The position numbers and the translations under genes were made by a program. Source: Castor canadensis (taxonomy: Eukaryota > Chordata > Mammalia > Rodentia > Castoridae). Taken from it: 64,000 bases of DNA. Below, one piece after another: positions 1 through 13,059 of the stretch. Position 1 is the stretch's first letter. The number at the start of each line of letters is the position of its first letter. The notes beneath the pieces are model-generated. The model saw only the letters and a program-made list of their open reading frames with translations, was not told the origin of the DNA and searched no databases. The stretch spans positions 66,654,951 to 66,718,950 of the forward strand of contig NC_133402.1 in assembly GCF_047511655.1 (NCBI RefSeq). Reading direction: 5' to 3'.

Positions 1-3000
1 CAGCACTTGTTTATTCCAGGAAAAAGCTGATGATAACATTAATAAATAAAATCCAGCTTGCAGCAAACATTTGCAGACCGCTGTTTACTTAACTGAACGA
101 CCGCTGGGCACTGGCGTCTGAAATACATGCTGTGAAATGCACAGCCCACCAACAATATCATTCAAAGCACAGAACTGAATCCCAGAGCTGTGCGTCAACC
201 GCAGGAAAGCGCCTGGAACCACGCATTTGCAACGCGCGTGTGTGGCAATGTGTGCGCGCGCACGGGGAGCCGCGTTTCCAGTTTCTTGGGGCCACTTTCC
301 TACATTCAGGATATCGCTTTTGGGTGAAATACGCCTCCCACACTAATACGTCTACCCCCATCACGCCTAGTTATTTTCCCAGCCCCTGGGGGGAAAAACA
401 CAAATGATTTCGAGTGAACATCAACTTGAACAACAACTCGGAAGTGGAATGTTTTTAGGGTTAAACAAACGCACGCGCGCGCGCTCCAACCCATAGGGTT
501 TACTTTGCATCAATAATCGTCTGGCGAGAACCAATGGCTGAGTTTTTCCAAATCGTCCTTTTAAGGGAAGACAGAATTTTCCCCTGATAAACCACAGTTG
601 CAGCTGTGCGCGTCCACAAGCAAGTAGTTTACACGTGCAAAATTCATTCCTGAGAACCAGGCCAGCGTCAGGCTCTGCTGCGGCGGGCGCTCGCCTTGGG
701 CGACGGAGGCCACAACTTGTTGCCTCTGTGGCCGGCTGGAGCGTGGCTCTCCAAGCCCTGGACACTCAGGGTTCTGGGATCATGGTGACGAAGAGGATCT
801 CCCTATAAAACACTCACAAAAACCAAAGTCACAGAAGCAAAGTCACAGGGGACAGACATTCCGGGAAGGAGCTCGCTCGGGTTACTTTGTAATCTCTAAA
901 AGCAACAGGAAAACTGCCCCCAAAAAAGTGCATTTTCACTGTATTCCAAAGCCAAAGAGAAAACAAGAAAACAGAACTTACCCCAACCTGCTACAATACT
1001 ACATTTTGAGCGTCCTTTTAACACTGATTCTTCCTTTAGAGCGGCAGTTTTTTTCTTTCCTCTTGCCAGAAAATAACTATCAAACTAGCTGCGGTTATTG
1101 GAAGAATAAAAAAGAAAGAAAGAAAAGAAAAAAATAAAAAATAAAAACAGCTTCTCCCTTTCTTATTTCTTCCTAGTTTAGGCTCTGCCTCAAATACTTC
1201 TTACTTCTTTCTTTCTTTACCAAAAATTCTCCAACACCACCTGGGCAGCTTCGCAGGCATTAAGTTTGTGTGGTTTGTGTGAGCGGGTGTGCTAGTGTGT
1301 GTGTGTGTGAGTGTGTGTGCGCGCGGGTGTGGGTAGTTAGTTGCTTTTAAAAAGAAAACGTTGTCCTTCAGAGTAATAAAAGTGTGACCCCCCATCTTTG
1401 GGTGTGGGGATTTTATATGCACCTCTCATTTCAGTTAACTTTTTTCCGAGCTGAGAAAAGCTGCTAGCTTACTTTCGGCAGACTTTGCTCGTTATTCATC
1501 TGTTTAGTCGCCTCACAGGCACAAAAGCGGATCTGCTGCGTTATGAAAAATGGCCTGAGCGCGGAGAATGTCACAGTGGTCGGCGTATTATTTTAGCCTT
1601 CTTAAAAAAAAAAAAAAACTCAGGGAAAGTTTGCTTTTGATGAATTCAATAAAAGCAAAGCTGCAACGGAAGAGATTTTCGGCTAAAATCATACAGCATG
1701 GGGCAGAGCTTAAAACAGCCAGATGGCCCAAGGTAGAGGGATTCTCGGTTTCAAAACCCAGATCTAGAATTCTTCAGCTGAGCCTCTTAGTTTATTTAAT
1801 CCCGCGTGTATCTTTTTTATATTATTATTTCAACTGATTTCCCAGTTCTTTTTCCCACCTCATTTTTGGTTTCCTACCCTGCTCCCCACACCAGAAGTTG
1901 CTGGTGAGACCCTTGTCTTGGAATTTGCATAAGTCACTTTTCAATTCTTTCCTTGATAATCGAGTTAAACTTTTGAGAGACTGGAGCGAAACTAACTCCC
2001 TAGGCACTAGGAGAGTTCACTGCAGCACCCCCCTCCCAATCAGGTCCTAGGTTCAAATCCCTCCAGCTTCCTCATTTTAGGGCAGTTAATTCTTTCCTCC
2101 CCCCACCAAAACCAGGGAAAATCACAAGAGCTTTGCTCACCCCTCAACACTGTGCCTTGGGGGTCTCTCCTCCCTTGCAGCTTCAACCGCCAGAGGGCTG
2201 AGATCCTGGTTAATTTATTTGCATCCACTCTGAATAACTTTGGTCTTGGGACTAGAGACTCAAAAACTGGTGCAACTACAGTGGCTCCCCCACTGTAGGA
2301 AGAACTGTGGAATGGAGGTTATGGAATTAATATTCACCCTGTTTGAGCCATGTTCTTGGAGCCAAGTGATGGCCAAGCAGAAAATAATGCGAGGCAGGGT
2401 ATGGTGAGGTGGAGGAATAAAGTCTAACAGAAACCTAGACTTAGCCTTAAGGCCCTTCTTCTGGAGATGGGGAGCTGGTCATCCAAAGCCACTCACCATC
2501 CCACCCTCATACCTACCCTGACAAGACTTAACTGGGTCTAGGAGTTTGGCTGCCACCTCCATGAAGACTTCCACAGACAGGGGACCCCACCTTAGCCTGA
2601 CCACATTTTCAGGCTGGGGTATTGAGTGTGGTGAATGGGGGTTGGGGTCTGCTTAGTCCTAAGCCCCCCCCCCGAAGGCCATTCCTCCCCCAAGGTCAAA
2701 TTGAAAGGGTTTGGAAATAAGTGGGAAGGACAGTGAGATGGACAGAGGAATAGATAGCACTAGAGATGCTTTGGTTATCAGAAGTCAGTGGAGGAGAAAG
2801 GAAAACAATTTCTGAGCTGGACTTTCTCAGCCTTGGCCTTCCCACCTGGGACAGGGAGCCCAAAGAGAATGAACAGTAGGTCTTTTGGCAGGACAGTTCT
2901 CTGTTCCAGGTTCCTGCTGTGCCACTTTCAAGTGGAGAGACTCCTTGCAACCTTCTTCTGTAAAATGGGCACAAAACCAGAATGTTTCCAATGGCGGTGG

Positions 3001-3555
3001 TTTTCTTTTATGTTTGTTTGTTTAAATAAAACTGTGAGTGCAAAGTACCAATAAACACTCACTAATGTGTTGTGTGTTGTTGCTGTTGTTACTAAGAATG
3101 TTGATATAGACATTGCTGAGAGGGTACTTCAAAACAGTTTCCAATCAAGCTAAACCCAAGCCCTCTTTCTCTTGGCTCTGGAGATCTGAAAGTGTCCCCA
3201 GTCAGACTCCAGAACCAGGCAGAGATCTTTACCATGCTGTTGGATGGATCCCATAAACCAAAAGGCAGGCCCATGCACCACTTCCTTTCCCTGACTGGGC
3301 CGCAGAGCCTTTGAACTCTGGAAGGCTTAGGTTATTCCAATCCTGGTCCCTCTTAGTTGACCAAACTCTGAAAGAAGCCAAAAAAGCTGGGTTGGAGAAG
3401 ACCTTTTAAAAAGACTCAGCTTTCAGTATTTTATTTTGGGGGAAGCAAAGTAAATAACTCTGAGTGAGGAGTCAGAGAAAGACGAAGAGGCTGCTGAAAG
3501 GGTGCTCCAAGTTCACATTTAAAATCTCCCCCACCTAAGTATCATTTATTTCCTT
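1..3555. other. No gene seen (left flank)
   Basis: Unique, AT-leaning sequence with one GT repeat. Small open frames lack recognisable protein content. Weak MIR-like phrases near 2925-2970 (TTCTTCTGTAAAATGGGC) are too short to call. Confidence 0.6.
1295..1331 (+). repeat. (GT)n microsatellite, imperfect
   Basis: GT units interrupted by GA and GCGCGC. Confidence 0.85.
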
Positions 3556-3634
3556 GAGGTGCTGGGAATCGAATCCAGGGCTTTGCTCATATTAGGCAAG
3601 CAAGCACTCTGCCACTGGACTATGCCTCAGCCCA
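3556..3634 (-). mobile_element. ID-type SINE
   Basis: The plus strand reads GTGCTGGGAATCGAATCCAG (complement of the B box and 3' end), then ACTCTGCCACTGGACTATGC and CTCAGCCC (complement of the A box and 5' end). Near full length. A 4-base duplication (GCAAGCAAGC) sits in the middle. Confidence 0.8.
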
Positions 3635-6600
3635 CAGAGCAAGTAATTTTAACAGAGAATGCTGGGAGGGAACCTCTCCTCCCAGCCCCACGGCCAAAGG
3701 TAGGGTAGGTGTGGCCTACTGTGATGGACCAACACAATGACTCCCTGGTCACCTTGATCCTCAGACACCAAGGAGCTTTTCCTGGCACTCAAGGGAGAAG
3801 TGGAGCAGGCATCATTGAGAAAAGGTGGTGCCAAGATTCAAATCCGGACTCCTGAACTCATTCTTCCTCACCTGCTAGAGAGGCTGGGGTCAAGGCAGCT
3901 GGCTCAGGGAGCAGGCAACCCCTCCCCCATCCATCCCATTCTTGCTGCCTTGGCCCTGGCCCCTCCAGTAACTGCAGCTCCAGGCAAGTCTCACCTGGAA
4001 TACTTAACACACTGAAGAGTGGAGAGGGAACAGAGAGGAACTATTCCCAGACAGAGTTTTGTGTCTTGGTCATTTGTAAATAGGCAAAATAGACTGAGTT
4101 TAACCTGAAGTTACTTGTAATTGAAATTCAGAAAAACAAACTCCTTGTGCCAGACAAATATGTAGGAGAGTGGGGTAGAGTTGATCTAAATACTGTCTCA
4201 GCAGACACCCTCTCTCACCTACTGAGCTGAAGATTTTTGTTTAATGATTGGGTTTTGCTTTATACTTTACAATTTTAATGATGCTATAGGGGACTCTACT
4301 CACTTAAGTATATGACCGGGTGCTGACAGTAGTGTGCCCAAAGCACTCATTTTGCCTTTGCTTTTACAGCACCCATGCTCGGACCACTCTACTGGGTCCC
4401 AATAGTTTGCACCAGACAAACCCCACCCCCACCTCCAACCAGCCATCTTTCCTTCTTAATTTTCATTTGTTCCTGGTTTTCTGTCTTGGGCAGCATCAAT
4501 CAAAAAGAACTTGGGTGTTGGGTGCACTACGTTCCTGCCTGAGGTGGGTCTCTGGCATTAATTGTCCCAATAAATTGAGATATAGTGTGCATAATTCGTC
4601 GTAGCAATATGGTTATAGTCCACGTGTATGACTTAATTAAGCTATTTGTAGCTTGATGCTACAAGTCAACGGGTGTGCAAGTGGATTAACAATTGCTGGC
4701 TCCCTTATCCTCAGGATGGTGCATAATTACTTTACTAGTGGTACATATCAATTTTTGATGATTGCGGAAGCCATGCTTGCTTCACCAAGGAGTCAATTAA
4801 TAACTCTCCATTGTGTATTAAAAAAAAGTAGTGTTTGGAAATATTTTAAAGTCACTCCCAACATTTTTATAGGTTCTGATTATGACCTTTAACGGGCCAT
4901 TTTTTGTTTTTGTTTTTCCTGATGCATTTTTTTATAAAGGGGCACAGGCTAAACTTGAAGCCTTTGCTCCATGAGGGAATAGGAGACATCACTCACTCCT
5001 GCCTGCCATCCCCACTGCCAACGCCTGGTGCCTATGTTCAAAGCCCAGTTGGCATAAAAGGAAGAAAGGAGGGGACCCAGTCATCCCAAAATTTCACTTT
5101 CTGCCCCCCCCCCCCCGCCCAGGTATCCTTTCTCCTTAAATATAATTGACAGAGAATGTGAGTGCCCTGCACTCTCCAGCACCTCTTTGCTGCCTGCTCC
5201 AATGACACCAACATCCCGGATGATTCATGCTCCTCTGGGCCAGGCTGGGGAAAGCAAGGCGTCTGGTGCCCCACAGGGTGGTGTGTACTAACATGCATTG
5301 ATGAAATTTGCAAGAGGGCTAATAAAATTATGCAACCTGATGACAGAGACTCTGACATTTCTACTTCCTGGGCTCCTACCCTTTGTTTAGATGCCCCAAC
5401 TCTCTTCCACCCTGGCTGGGGATGAGTGGTGATGATATACATTTGTTCCATGTAATTTACTATTTGAGTCTTAAGTCAGAGCTGATCATTTGACCTCTCT
5501 TCATTGAACTAAATTCATCATCTATAATTTTATTAAAAAAGCCAGTGACCATCAATCAAAATGAGAGCATAGGGAGCCAACAGTAACAGAGAAATGTGTC
5601 AACTTCCAGGGACACATGGCATTTCTATGGTCCTTTTCTTGTCCCAGGCTAAGCAGACATATATACCTGGAGTTTTCTCCAGCGTCAGTGCGGCACCCAG
5701 TGGGTTAGGAAGAGAGATTTTCTGAGTGAGATGGTGACCATCTCTTGGTTTAGGCAAAGTTCTAAATGATCCCTCTGCTTTTAGAGTTAAGAAAGAAATG
5801 GTATGACAAACTGTGCATCTCAGACTTAACTTAAAGCAAATTTTACAAAATTCCAAAAGTGAAATCGGATCAGAACTTCTCTCCCCCATTCTAGATAGTG
5901 CTGCTGTAAATCACTTTGAATCAACTGTGTCTCTCAGCCTATGTGTCAAGAGCATCTCTGCTATTGCCTAATAATGAAATAAATGTAACAGCATCTCATT
6001 AAAATATTTCAAGGAGGTAAAAATTTCCAGCAGTTTTTTAAAAACTGAACTTGACATTAATTCATTAAAATTAAGGTTGCAAAGATGCTGTTTTGAAAGT
6101 TTCCTGGTCGAAGTCAATTTGTTCTTATACCTGAAGCAGGTGATGTTTCCGCTAAGACATCTGACAGCAGGAGGGAAGGACAGATCTAATAAAGTCTAAT
6201 AAAGCATGAGCGTCAAAATGTCATTAAACTTACAAAGATGAGTCTCAAAATCACCAAAAAGGTAAATGTCTTCATTAGTCTGATCTCTGAAGACTGTCAA
6301 ACATTTCATTAATTTATAATTTATGATTGTTTGACAAATATTGAAAAGTATGTAAATATGAACGGGATAATGTCTTTTCTGCGGGAGATGAGGAAATGAC
6401 CCAAACTGTACATGCCTGCAAGATTACACACAGGACCCAGCTCTCTGTTATCAAACTGTGCCGCCCCTTTAGCCACCATATTGTGCAAGTGACAAGTGAA
6501 ATAGTGCAGATAAACCAATGGTTTAAAACGTAATAAAGACAACAGCCATTTGCATTTTTTACATTTTATTACAAAGGTAATTTACTATGACACATTTCTG

Positions 6601-8612
6601 GATGTAATTTATGAAAACGTGTTAAAGCAATTACATCGTGTATACAACCCTCGGAGCTACAAATTTCAGATAAATAATAATATTATAGATCTTCAGAGAC
6701 TTTCACTATTGAAAACACATCATAAAGGGAATCTTTTATTTCAAAAATGGGAAGTGCATAAGAAAATAGTGTCATTAAAATTTAAACTTAAGAATAAAAT
6801 CTTGATGAACAATAGAAAGCAAATGAATAATATTCTTTGCTAGAGTTGTGAAATTAAATCTTCATGATGACAATTTGCTTGTTTTACAGCGCTTATTGTC
6901 AGCAATTTTTTTCTTCCCCGGAGTCAGGTACAAAAGTATGAAAGGTTTCTTTGGAGGAAGACTCGAAAGGAACGTGTGCTTCCTTTTTCAAATTTCTGAG
7001 TCTATTCTTTCCATTCATTTTTCTTCTCTAAGGCAGAGGACTATACTAGCTTACAAAAGTAAAACAGAAATCCATCAGAGAATGAATTTCTGTTGGCCAG
7101 TACTGTCTGAGCCAATCTTTCAAGCACACCACCTTGTCAGGAGTTATCAAAATGAGAGAAAATTCTATAGGGGAAAGACCAGAAAAGTTTATATAATAAG
7201 ACATAAAAAAAAAAAACTCCTACTCCCCATATCTTAATTTATTTTGCAGTGGTTCCGTGATATATTCTAAACCGTGGGATGCATGAATAAATATTTTATA
7301 TTCAGTCCTCTAATTATTTTTTTTGCTTCTGTATTCATAGTACAACACTTCCTTTAAACATGTTAGCTTAAAAAAATCATTCATAATGCAAGCCTCACTG
7401 TGGACCAGCCCTATTGCAACTGTGATGCAATGTCCTGAGTTTATTCCAAAACGTTGAGGGAATATAATACGCAAGGCTGCCTTACACGCACCTGAATTAC
7501 TCCCCAGGGAGATGGATGTACCAACTGTGACAGACTTACAACCAGAGTGCCCCAGCTAAATCTTTAGGCCCTAGACACAACTCAGAACCTCAGGCTCCTG
7601 TAACGGTTATGACAGAGGGGAGAAGAGTCTTATTCATTGGATATCCTAGCAGCCCACAACGACCACAGTTCCAAAGGTTCCCCCTCCTCAGTTCCAACAC
7701 CCAACACCCCCCAGTGGATGCAGAGGCACTGGAATCTCAAAGAGTTCCCACCAAAATCCGATCCTCCCTGAGTCATTGCCCTGTCCAGGTGGGCCAATTC
7801 TTTCTCAAGAGCAGTGGGCAAGTGAGTCCCACAGGAATCTCAAAACCCCACCCACAGAAAGCTTTCTACCTCACCTCCTACTAGTGTTAGGCCACACACA
7901 CTCTGACACTTCTATCACCTTCCGGAGAGGCCCCTCTCCCATCAACGACTGGGCAAGTCCACGTGGCTAGTGGGTAACAAGCTGCTCTGAGGGCTTTATA
8001 TCCGGAACATGATCGCAGACCCTTTTCCTCCTTTCTGGGACTTGGATCGCCCTTCTATCCAGAGAAGATTCTCATCTTACCAGCAGATATTGCCCCATAA
8101 CTGATCCCTGGCCCAGCCCTTACCCAGCTGGGCCTAAGGTTTGAAAGTTCCTGCCCCTGGCCAGACCCTTTAGCCTTCCCTTTCGCCTCCAGAGCTAAAC
8201 TGGGCAAGGGGGTGGGCTGTGGGTTAGTTTTATCCAGGGTTAAGTCAGTCCTCCGCTGCAGCCTTTGTCTTTCTTGGAATGTTTAGGGGATGCATATGCT
8301 TTTGTGTTGCAAACAGCAAGCGAGGTCCCCAGGAGTTCCCGACCCCGTGCCTTGGCGGGACCGCGGTTTCCCTGGACAACTGTGGCGGTGGAATACTCAG
8401 TGACAGCCCAGTCCCGTGCAGGCGAGCAGCTCCGCGCACCCGCGCGCGCGCGCACGCAAGAAGAAAAGTTCCCTCTTCCTTGAAGGAAAAGGGAAAGGGC
8501 AAAGAAAAAGGGAAGAGATGATGAATTTAAGAAGGAATTTCTCAAACGGCAAACTACCTGTAGTCGTGGGCTATAAGAAGGAGGAAATGTAATGGAGGAT
8601 AGGGACCCAGTA
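3635..8612. other. No gene seen; candidate regulatory DNA at 4600-4870 and 6000-6560
   Basis: Two repeat-free, AT-rich stretches with multiple ATTA/TAAT motifs. At 4646-4664 there is a 7-bp hairpin (TTGTAGC, 5-base loop, GCTACAA) and CACGTG at 4621-4626. The rest is unique sequence without a recognisable feature. Confidence 0.4.
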
Positions 8613-8628
8613 AAGAGAAGAGAAGAGA

Positions 8629-8692
<64 letters not shown>

Positions 8693-8707
8693 GATGATGA
8701 TGATGAT
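8613..8707 (+). repeat. (AGAGA)n(GA)n(ATG)n compound microsatellite
   Basis: Five AAGAG-type units, about 28 GA units, then six or seven ATG units. Confidence 0.95.
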
Positions 8708-8979
8708 TTGTCAACTCCAATAGGCAAACAATCGCCTACTAACAAATGAAACAATGAAGAGCTACGTTGTTTCCTATTAAGCTCTCCATACTTGACCCTG
8801 TTTATATCTACATGACCATGTTTTGATGACTTATTGTATACGCAAAAACAAACTTTCCCGCAGTGTTTTCTTTCCTCTTCTCCTCTGCTTGTCAAGCTTT
8901 TCTTTCCAACAGTCAGATGATTTTAAAAGGCAAAGGACAGGGGAGAAAAAAAAAAAAAAACCACCACCATCGCCACCCA

Positions 8980-11900
8980 AGAAATGATAAATGGCGTCGC
9001 GTAGCTAATCGCTGGAGGGCGCGTTTACCAATTCATAATCATTTATTCTTGGTGATGTATGGCTCTTACTCTTAAATCCGAAAAGCTTCTATTTGAAGGT
9101 GTAAATAGCCTCTCTCCCCCCTCCTTCTTGCAGTAAACCTTCCTGCATTAGCAGTGATTGATCTTATGTTACAATTTGTCCCAGAGTGCTATTTTACAGG
9201 GGGAACACTAGCTTTTGGAGATTAACTGGGGAGTCTGTTACATATTAATGAAGCCGGGAGATATACTAACGTTTTGGTAATTTAGTTATTTGTGTCTATA
9301 GCTATCGTCGTTATTTTCTTTTAGACCCCTGCGGTTGCTATCCATCGAATTAAAAAGTGGTCCTTAAAATTATTTTTTTCCACTGGCAACTAAACGCCAT
9401 TTAATGTGAAAAACAAATGTTGACTTCTCTCTTGAAGGAAGTGTGTGTCTTGGCAAGACTTCAAAGTGTTTTAAAGTGTATTAGTGGGTTATGTTAGTTT
9501 TCTTACCCCGAGCCTGCACTAAAGTAGTAACTAACGGGAGAGAAGAATAAAGAAGTCCGAGTTCGCTCTATTCATGAAAATTTATTTGATCTTCTAAGAT
9601 AAGAGGAGAAAGGGAAAACTAATGGAGAAGTGTTCTGGCAAAAAGAATATTTGGAAATCCAAACTGAATCAGTGCTGGGAGTGGGGGGGGTGGGGAAGGA
9701 GCAGTGAGGTTGCCCATGGATTTGCAACCTGATAATTAATAACCTACCAAATGAGACATCAACGTCATTAATGCCTGTGTGTTCCCGTGTAGATACTTTG
9801 AGTGAATTCCAATCCTCAGTAAGAGCCACATCCGGCAAAGAGCTTGCTTCATGACCCAGGATAAAATAGCACTAATCCTCTGTTTTCCAGTAGGATTTCT
9901 TTTTTGGGGGTGGGGGGGAGTGGAGTGTTCCTAAAATGCTTTCTGGCTTCCCACAAAAGCTTTGGGGTGGGAGAGTTGTCTATCGGCGGGAAGCCTTTCC
10001 AATTTCCCAGGCACTGTGCAGGATGCAGGATTACAGCTGATGGAAGGAATGGTGAGCAGGACAGAAAAGTGTTTCTGAAATGCAGTGGTCGAAGTGGAGT
10101 GAGCTCCAGCACCTGCCTAGAGAAAGGAAGGTGAATCACCCATTTCTGTTTCTACAAAGTCTGAGGACCGCCCGCTGAGTTTAGAATAGGTGGGAAATCT
10201 GCTTCCCATTCTTGCGGGACTTACTCGCCCCTGAATCACCGGCAAATGGACCTTATGATGCCTACCCAACTCTGGAGACCCTTCCTCCCCAAAAGGGAGG
10301 ATCATTTACCTTCCCCTCCTAGACTCAATCCTCTCCCTCCTCCTAGAAGTCCGGGTCTGGAGCTCTGGACTTATTGGGGCCTTCCAGTCACCGGTTGCTG
10401 AGAGGGCAGCTTCGAGAACCAACAATCTTGCAGCAGCACCAAAACGCTGAAGCGTGGTAGTGCCGGTTGGCCGGGGCGCACCCCTTTTGTTTTCGGGGGG
10501 CGATTTATGTTCTTTATAAAAATGTGGTTTGGAAAAATAGAAAGGGTCTTGAAAACGTTGTTACAATGAAAAAGGGACAAATTAGAAGACATTTTCCGTG
10601 ATCAAAGGCGAGAGGGAGAGCGCGCATGGGTATTCACAATGCTTGACTTATTCACTCTCCTTTGCAAGCCGGGGCAACAAGCGTGTCCCCCATTGACAAG
10701 GAGCCCTATTCAGACTGCAGGTGCGAAGTGGGCCAGCGCGCCTGGCCACATTATGTCAAGGTTGTTGGAGATTAGTGTTCGGCCCTAGTAACTAAAGCGC
10801 TTGATTTACATTGGAAAAAAGCCCCCTCAGCCGTGAAACAAAATCGTTGAACGCGTGATCATTGCGAGGGCGGCTGATATCCTAATACTCGCATTGTTCT
10901 GGGTCGGGGGCCCAGACGCACCCCGGCCTCCTTAGGAAGGGCAAAGCTTGGGCTGCTGGAAGTGGACCAGGTCCCCATCACCCACCCATCCCCCTCTCTG
11001 TCCTGGACTGGAAGAAAAGGTGATGTGTGAAAGTTTCATTGCCCTAGAGAAAGATAGAAGGGGAAGGGAGACTTCCCTGAGAGTCCAAATCTGGGCTTCG
11101 GACTTTGGCAAAACCTGGAATGGGAGAAAAGTGGGGGTTCCTATCCAAGTCAGGGCCTTCCATAGGCCTGTCAGGGCAGTACCTCAACACTGTGGTGAGA
11201 CAGATGGAAATTTTGTCTTGAAGTGCTGTGGGGCAAGAAGTTTTACTCATAGGTGAAGATTATTTGTGTTGGGGGGAGAACTGGCGAGCTGAGGGTACTT
11301 GCAAAAGACTGAGACACACCCACTGAGAGAAAGCTAAGAGGTGTTCAGTCCGAAGTTCCTTCCTGCAAGAGTCTATTTCAGAAAAAAGCACAGAAGGACC
11401 TGCATTTTCCCTGTTTTGTTTTTTTAGGGAGGGAGGAGTCCACCTTGGCCTTGGTTCTGCTTGCCCCTGTGGGGCTATTTTGGGCAGAGCCATTCCCCTG
11501 TCCATTCTCAGTGCCTCCCACACACACCCTTCCCCCACCTATGAGAAGGGATCCAGAGAACAAGGCATGTATGGTAAGGCAGGCATTGCAGTCTGGATAT
11601 GTATCCATTCTAATTGCAATATCTTTTGTGGAAGTCAAGCCACTTACCCAATTTCCACAAGGGCTTGTGCTAGAAGAAAAAGTTCCATGGGGACAAGGTG
11701 AGAAATCTGTTAACCATTGTCTGGTGCTGAAAAGGTCGTAAGTCAGCGCCTCAGTAGCTGACCTGTCAGGGGAAGGTATAAAGGCTTTATTCATGCAGTC
11801 AGCTGAAATGTTCTCAGCTCTCACAAAAGTGTTTTTATGATTCAACTTTCTTACCTCTTTTCTTAATTAAAAAGCTGAACCATTAGAATAGCACCTGCAT

Positions 11901-12626
11901 CGTGTCCTGATGTTGCCTGCATACTAATTCCAGAGCCTTTACAACCAGTAATTATAACATAAAATCAGAGATTGAATAAAACAGAAGGATTTTGCTCCCA
12001 AAGCCCTGCTAATCCCTTTTTAAAAGGGTCTGGTGAAATAATTCAGAACAGTTTCCGGAAGTTGGATTACCACTTTTTTAAAAAACTTTTTACAATGAAA
12101 TGATATTTCACACTTAAAGGAGGCTGTTTTTCTACAACAGTTTTTTGTTACTTTTTTTTTCTTTTTTAAAGAAGGTTGGCAGGGTTTTCGGACAATAGAG
12201 AACATTTCACTACAGATTCTTTTTCACTACATGCAGCAGCAGAAAATGTTGGGAGATTTTCATGGTATGTTTGAAACAGTTGCATTTTTCTTAGGTGAAA
12301 GTAGCTTCATGTTTGCATGCCTGAGATAACTTTCCTTTCTTTCACAGGAAATAAATAAGCAAACCTTTTGAAAGGCAGACAAATTTTTCATGGCTTAGAA
12401 ACACGTATTTCAGAAAAAACTTTTTTTTTTTTTACCAAGGTGCTGGGAGTATATTCTAACCCTTAATTAGTACGTTAATGACTGCAGAAGCTAGAGGCCT
12501 ATTAAACTCCCAGCCCCCCCACCCCTTCAGACCTTGCCCTGGCACAAGAAGGACCTTGAGCTCTCTGCAGTTTGTCCCTGGTTTTGACAAAGAATGTCAG
12601 CCACATCTGGCTACTAGATTGTCTTC

Positions 12627-12628
<2 letters not shown>
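8980..12628. other. No gene seen; candidate regulatory DNA at 8980-9330 and 10620-10900
   Basis: Both stretches mix CG dinucleotides with TAAT-type motifs and lack repeats, a look typical of developmental enhancers. The remainder is unique, featureless sequence. Confidence 0.4.

Positions 12629-12677
<49 letters not shown>
12629..12677 (+). repeat. (TG)n microsatellite
   Basis: About 24 perfect TG units next to a SINE tail. Confidence 0.95.
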
Positions 12678-12679
<2 letters not shown>

Positions 12680-12687
12680 AGTATTCT

Positions 12688-12800
12688 TGAGATAGGGTCT
12701 CTTGAATATTTGCCTGGGCTGGCTTTGAACCACAATCCTCCTGATCTCTGCCTCCTGAATAGCTAGGATTATAGGCATGAGCCACCAGCACCTGGTTTGG
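12688..12800 (-). mobile_element. 7SL-like (B1/Alu-type) SINE monomer
   Basis: The plus strand reads GAGATAGGGTCTCTTGAAT, CCTGGGCTGGCTTTGAACC, TAGCTAGGATTATAGGCATG, AGCCACCAGCACCTGG: the complement of a B1/Alu-like monomer. Its A-tail side abuts the TG microsatellite at 12629-12677, which probably grew from that tail. Confidence 0.8.
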
Positions 12801-13021
12801 ATTGTCTTTCTCATACCTGCATACTGATGATGGTGGTGACTTTTTGTCAGTATTCTACAACTGGATGGCATAGCCATATAACTACCTAATTCTGCTTATT
12901 ACTTTTCCCCTCTGCAAACATTTTCCAAGGCAGTCCATCCATCCATTGAGGTTCAGAGCCATGCCCACCTTGTTTTGAATGCATCAATAGTCTCACTCTG
13001 CATTTTGGTTCCAGAAGAACG

Positions 13022-13059
13022 CTGGCTCTCCAGAAGGACACTGGCTCTCCAGAAGGACA
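13022..13059 (+). repeat. 19-bp exact tandem duplication
   Basis: CTGGCTCTCCAGAAGGACA occurs twice back to back in otherwise unique sequence. Confidence 0.95.

Noticed and set aside
2925-2975. MIR-like phrase
   Set aside because: Too short and diverged to call from sequence alone.
3820-3870. MIR-like phrase (AAGATTCAAATCCGGACTCC)
   Set aside because: Only one core phrase resembles MIR; flanks do not follow the consensus.
8613-8707. CRISPR-like regular repeat
   Set aside because: It is a simple GA/ATG microsatellite with no spacers; the genome is mammalian.
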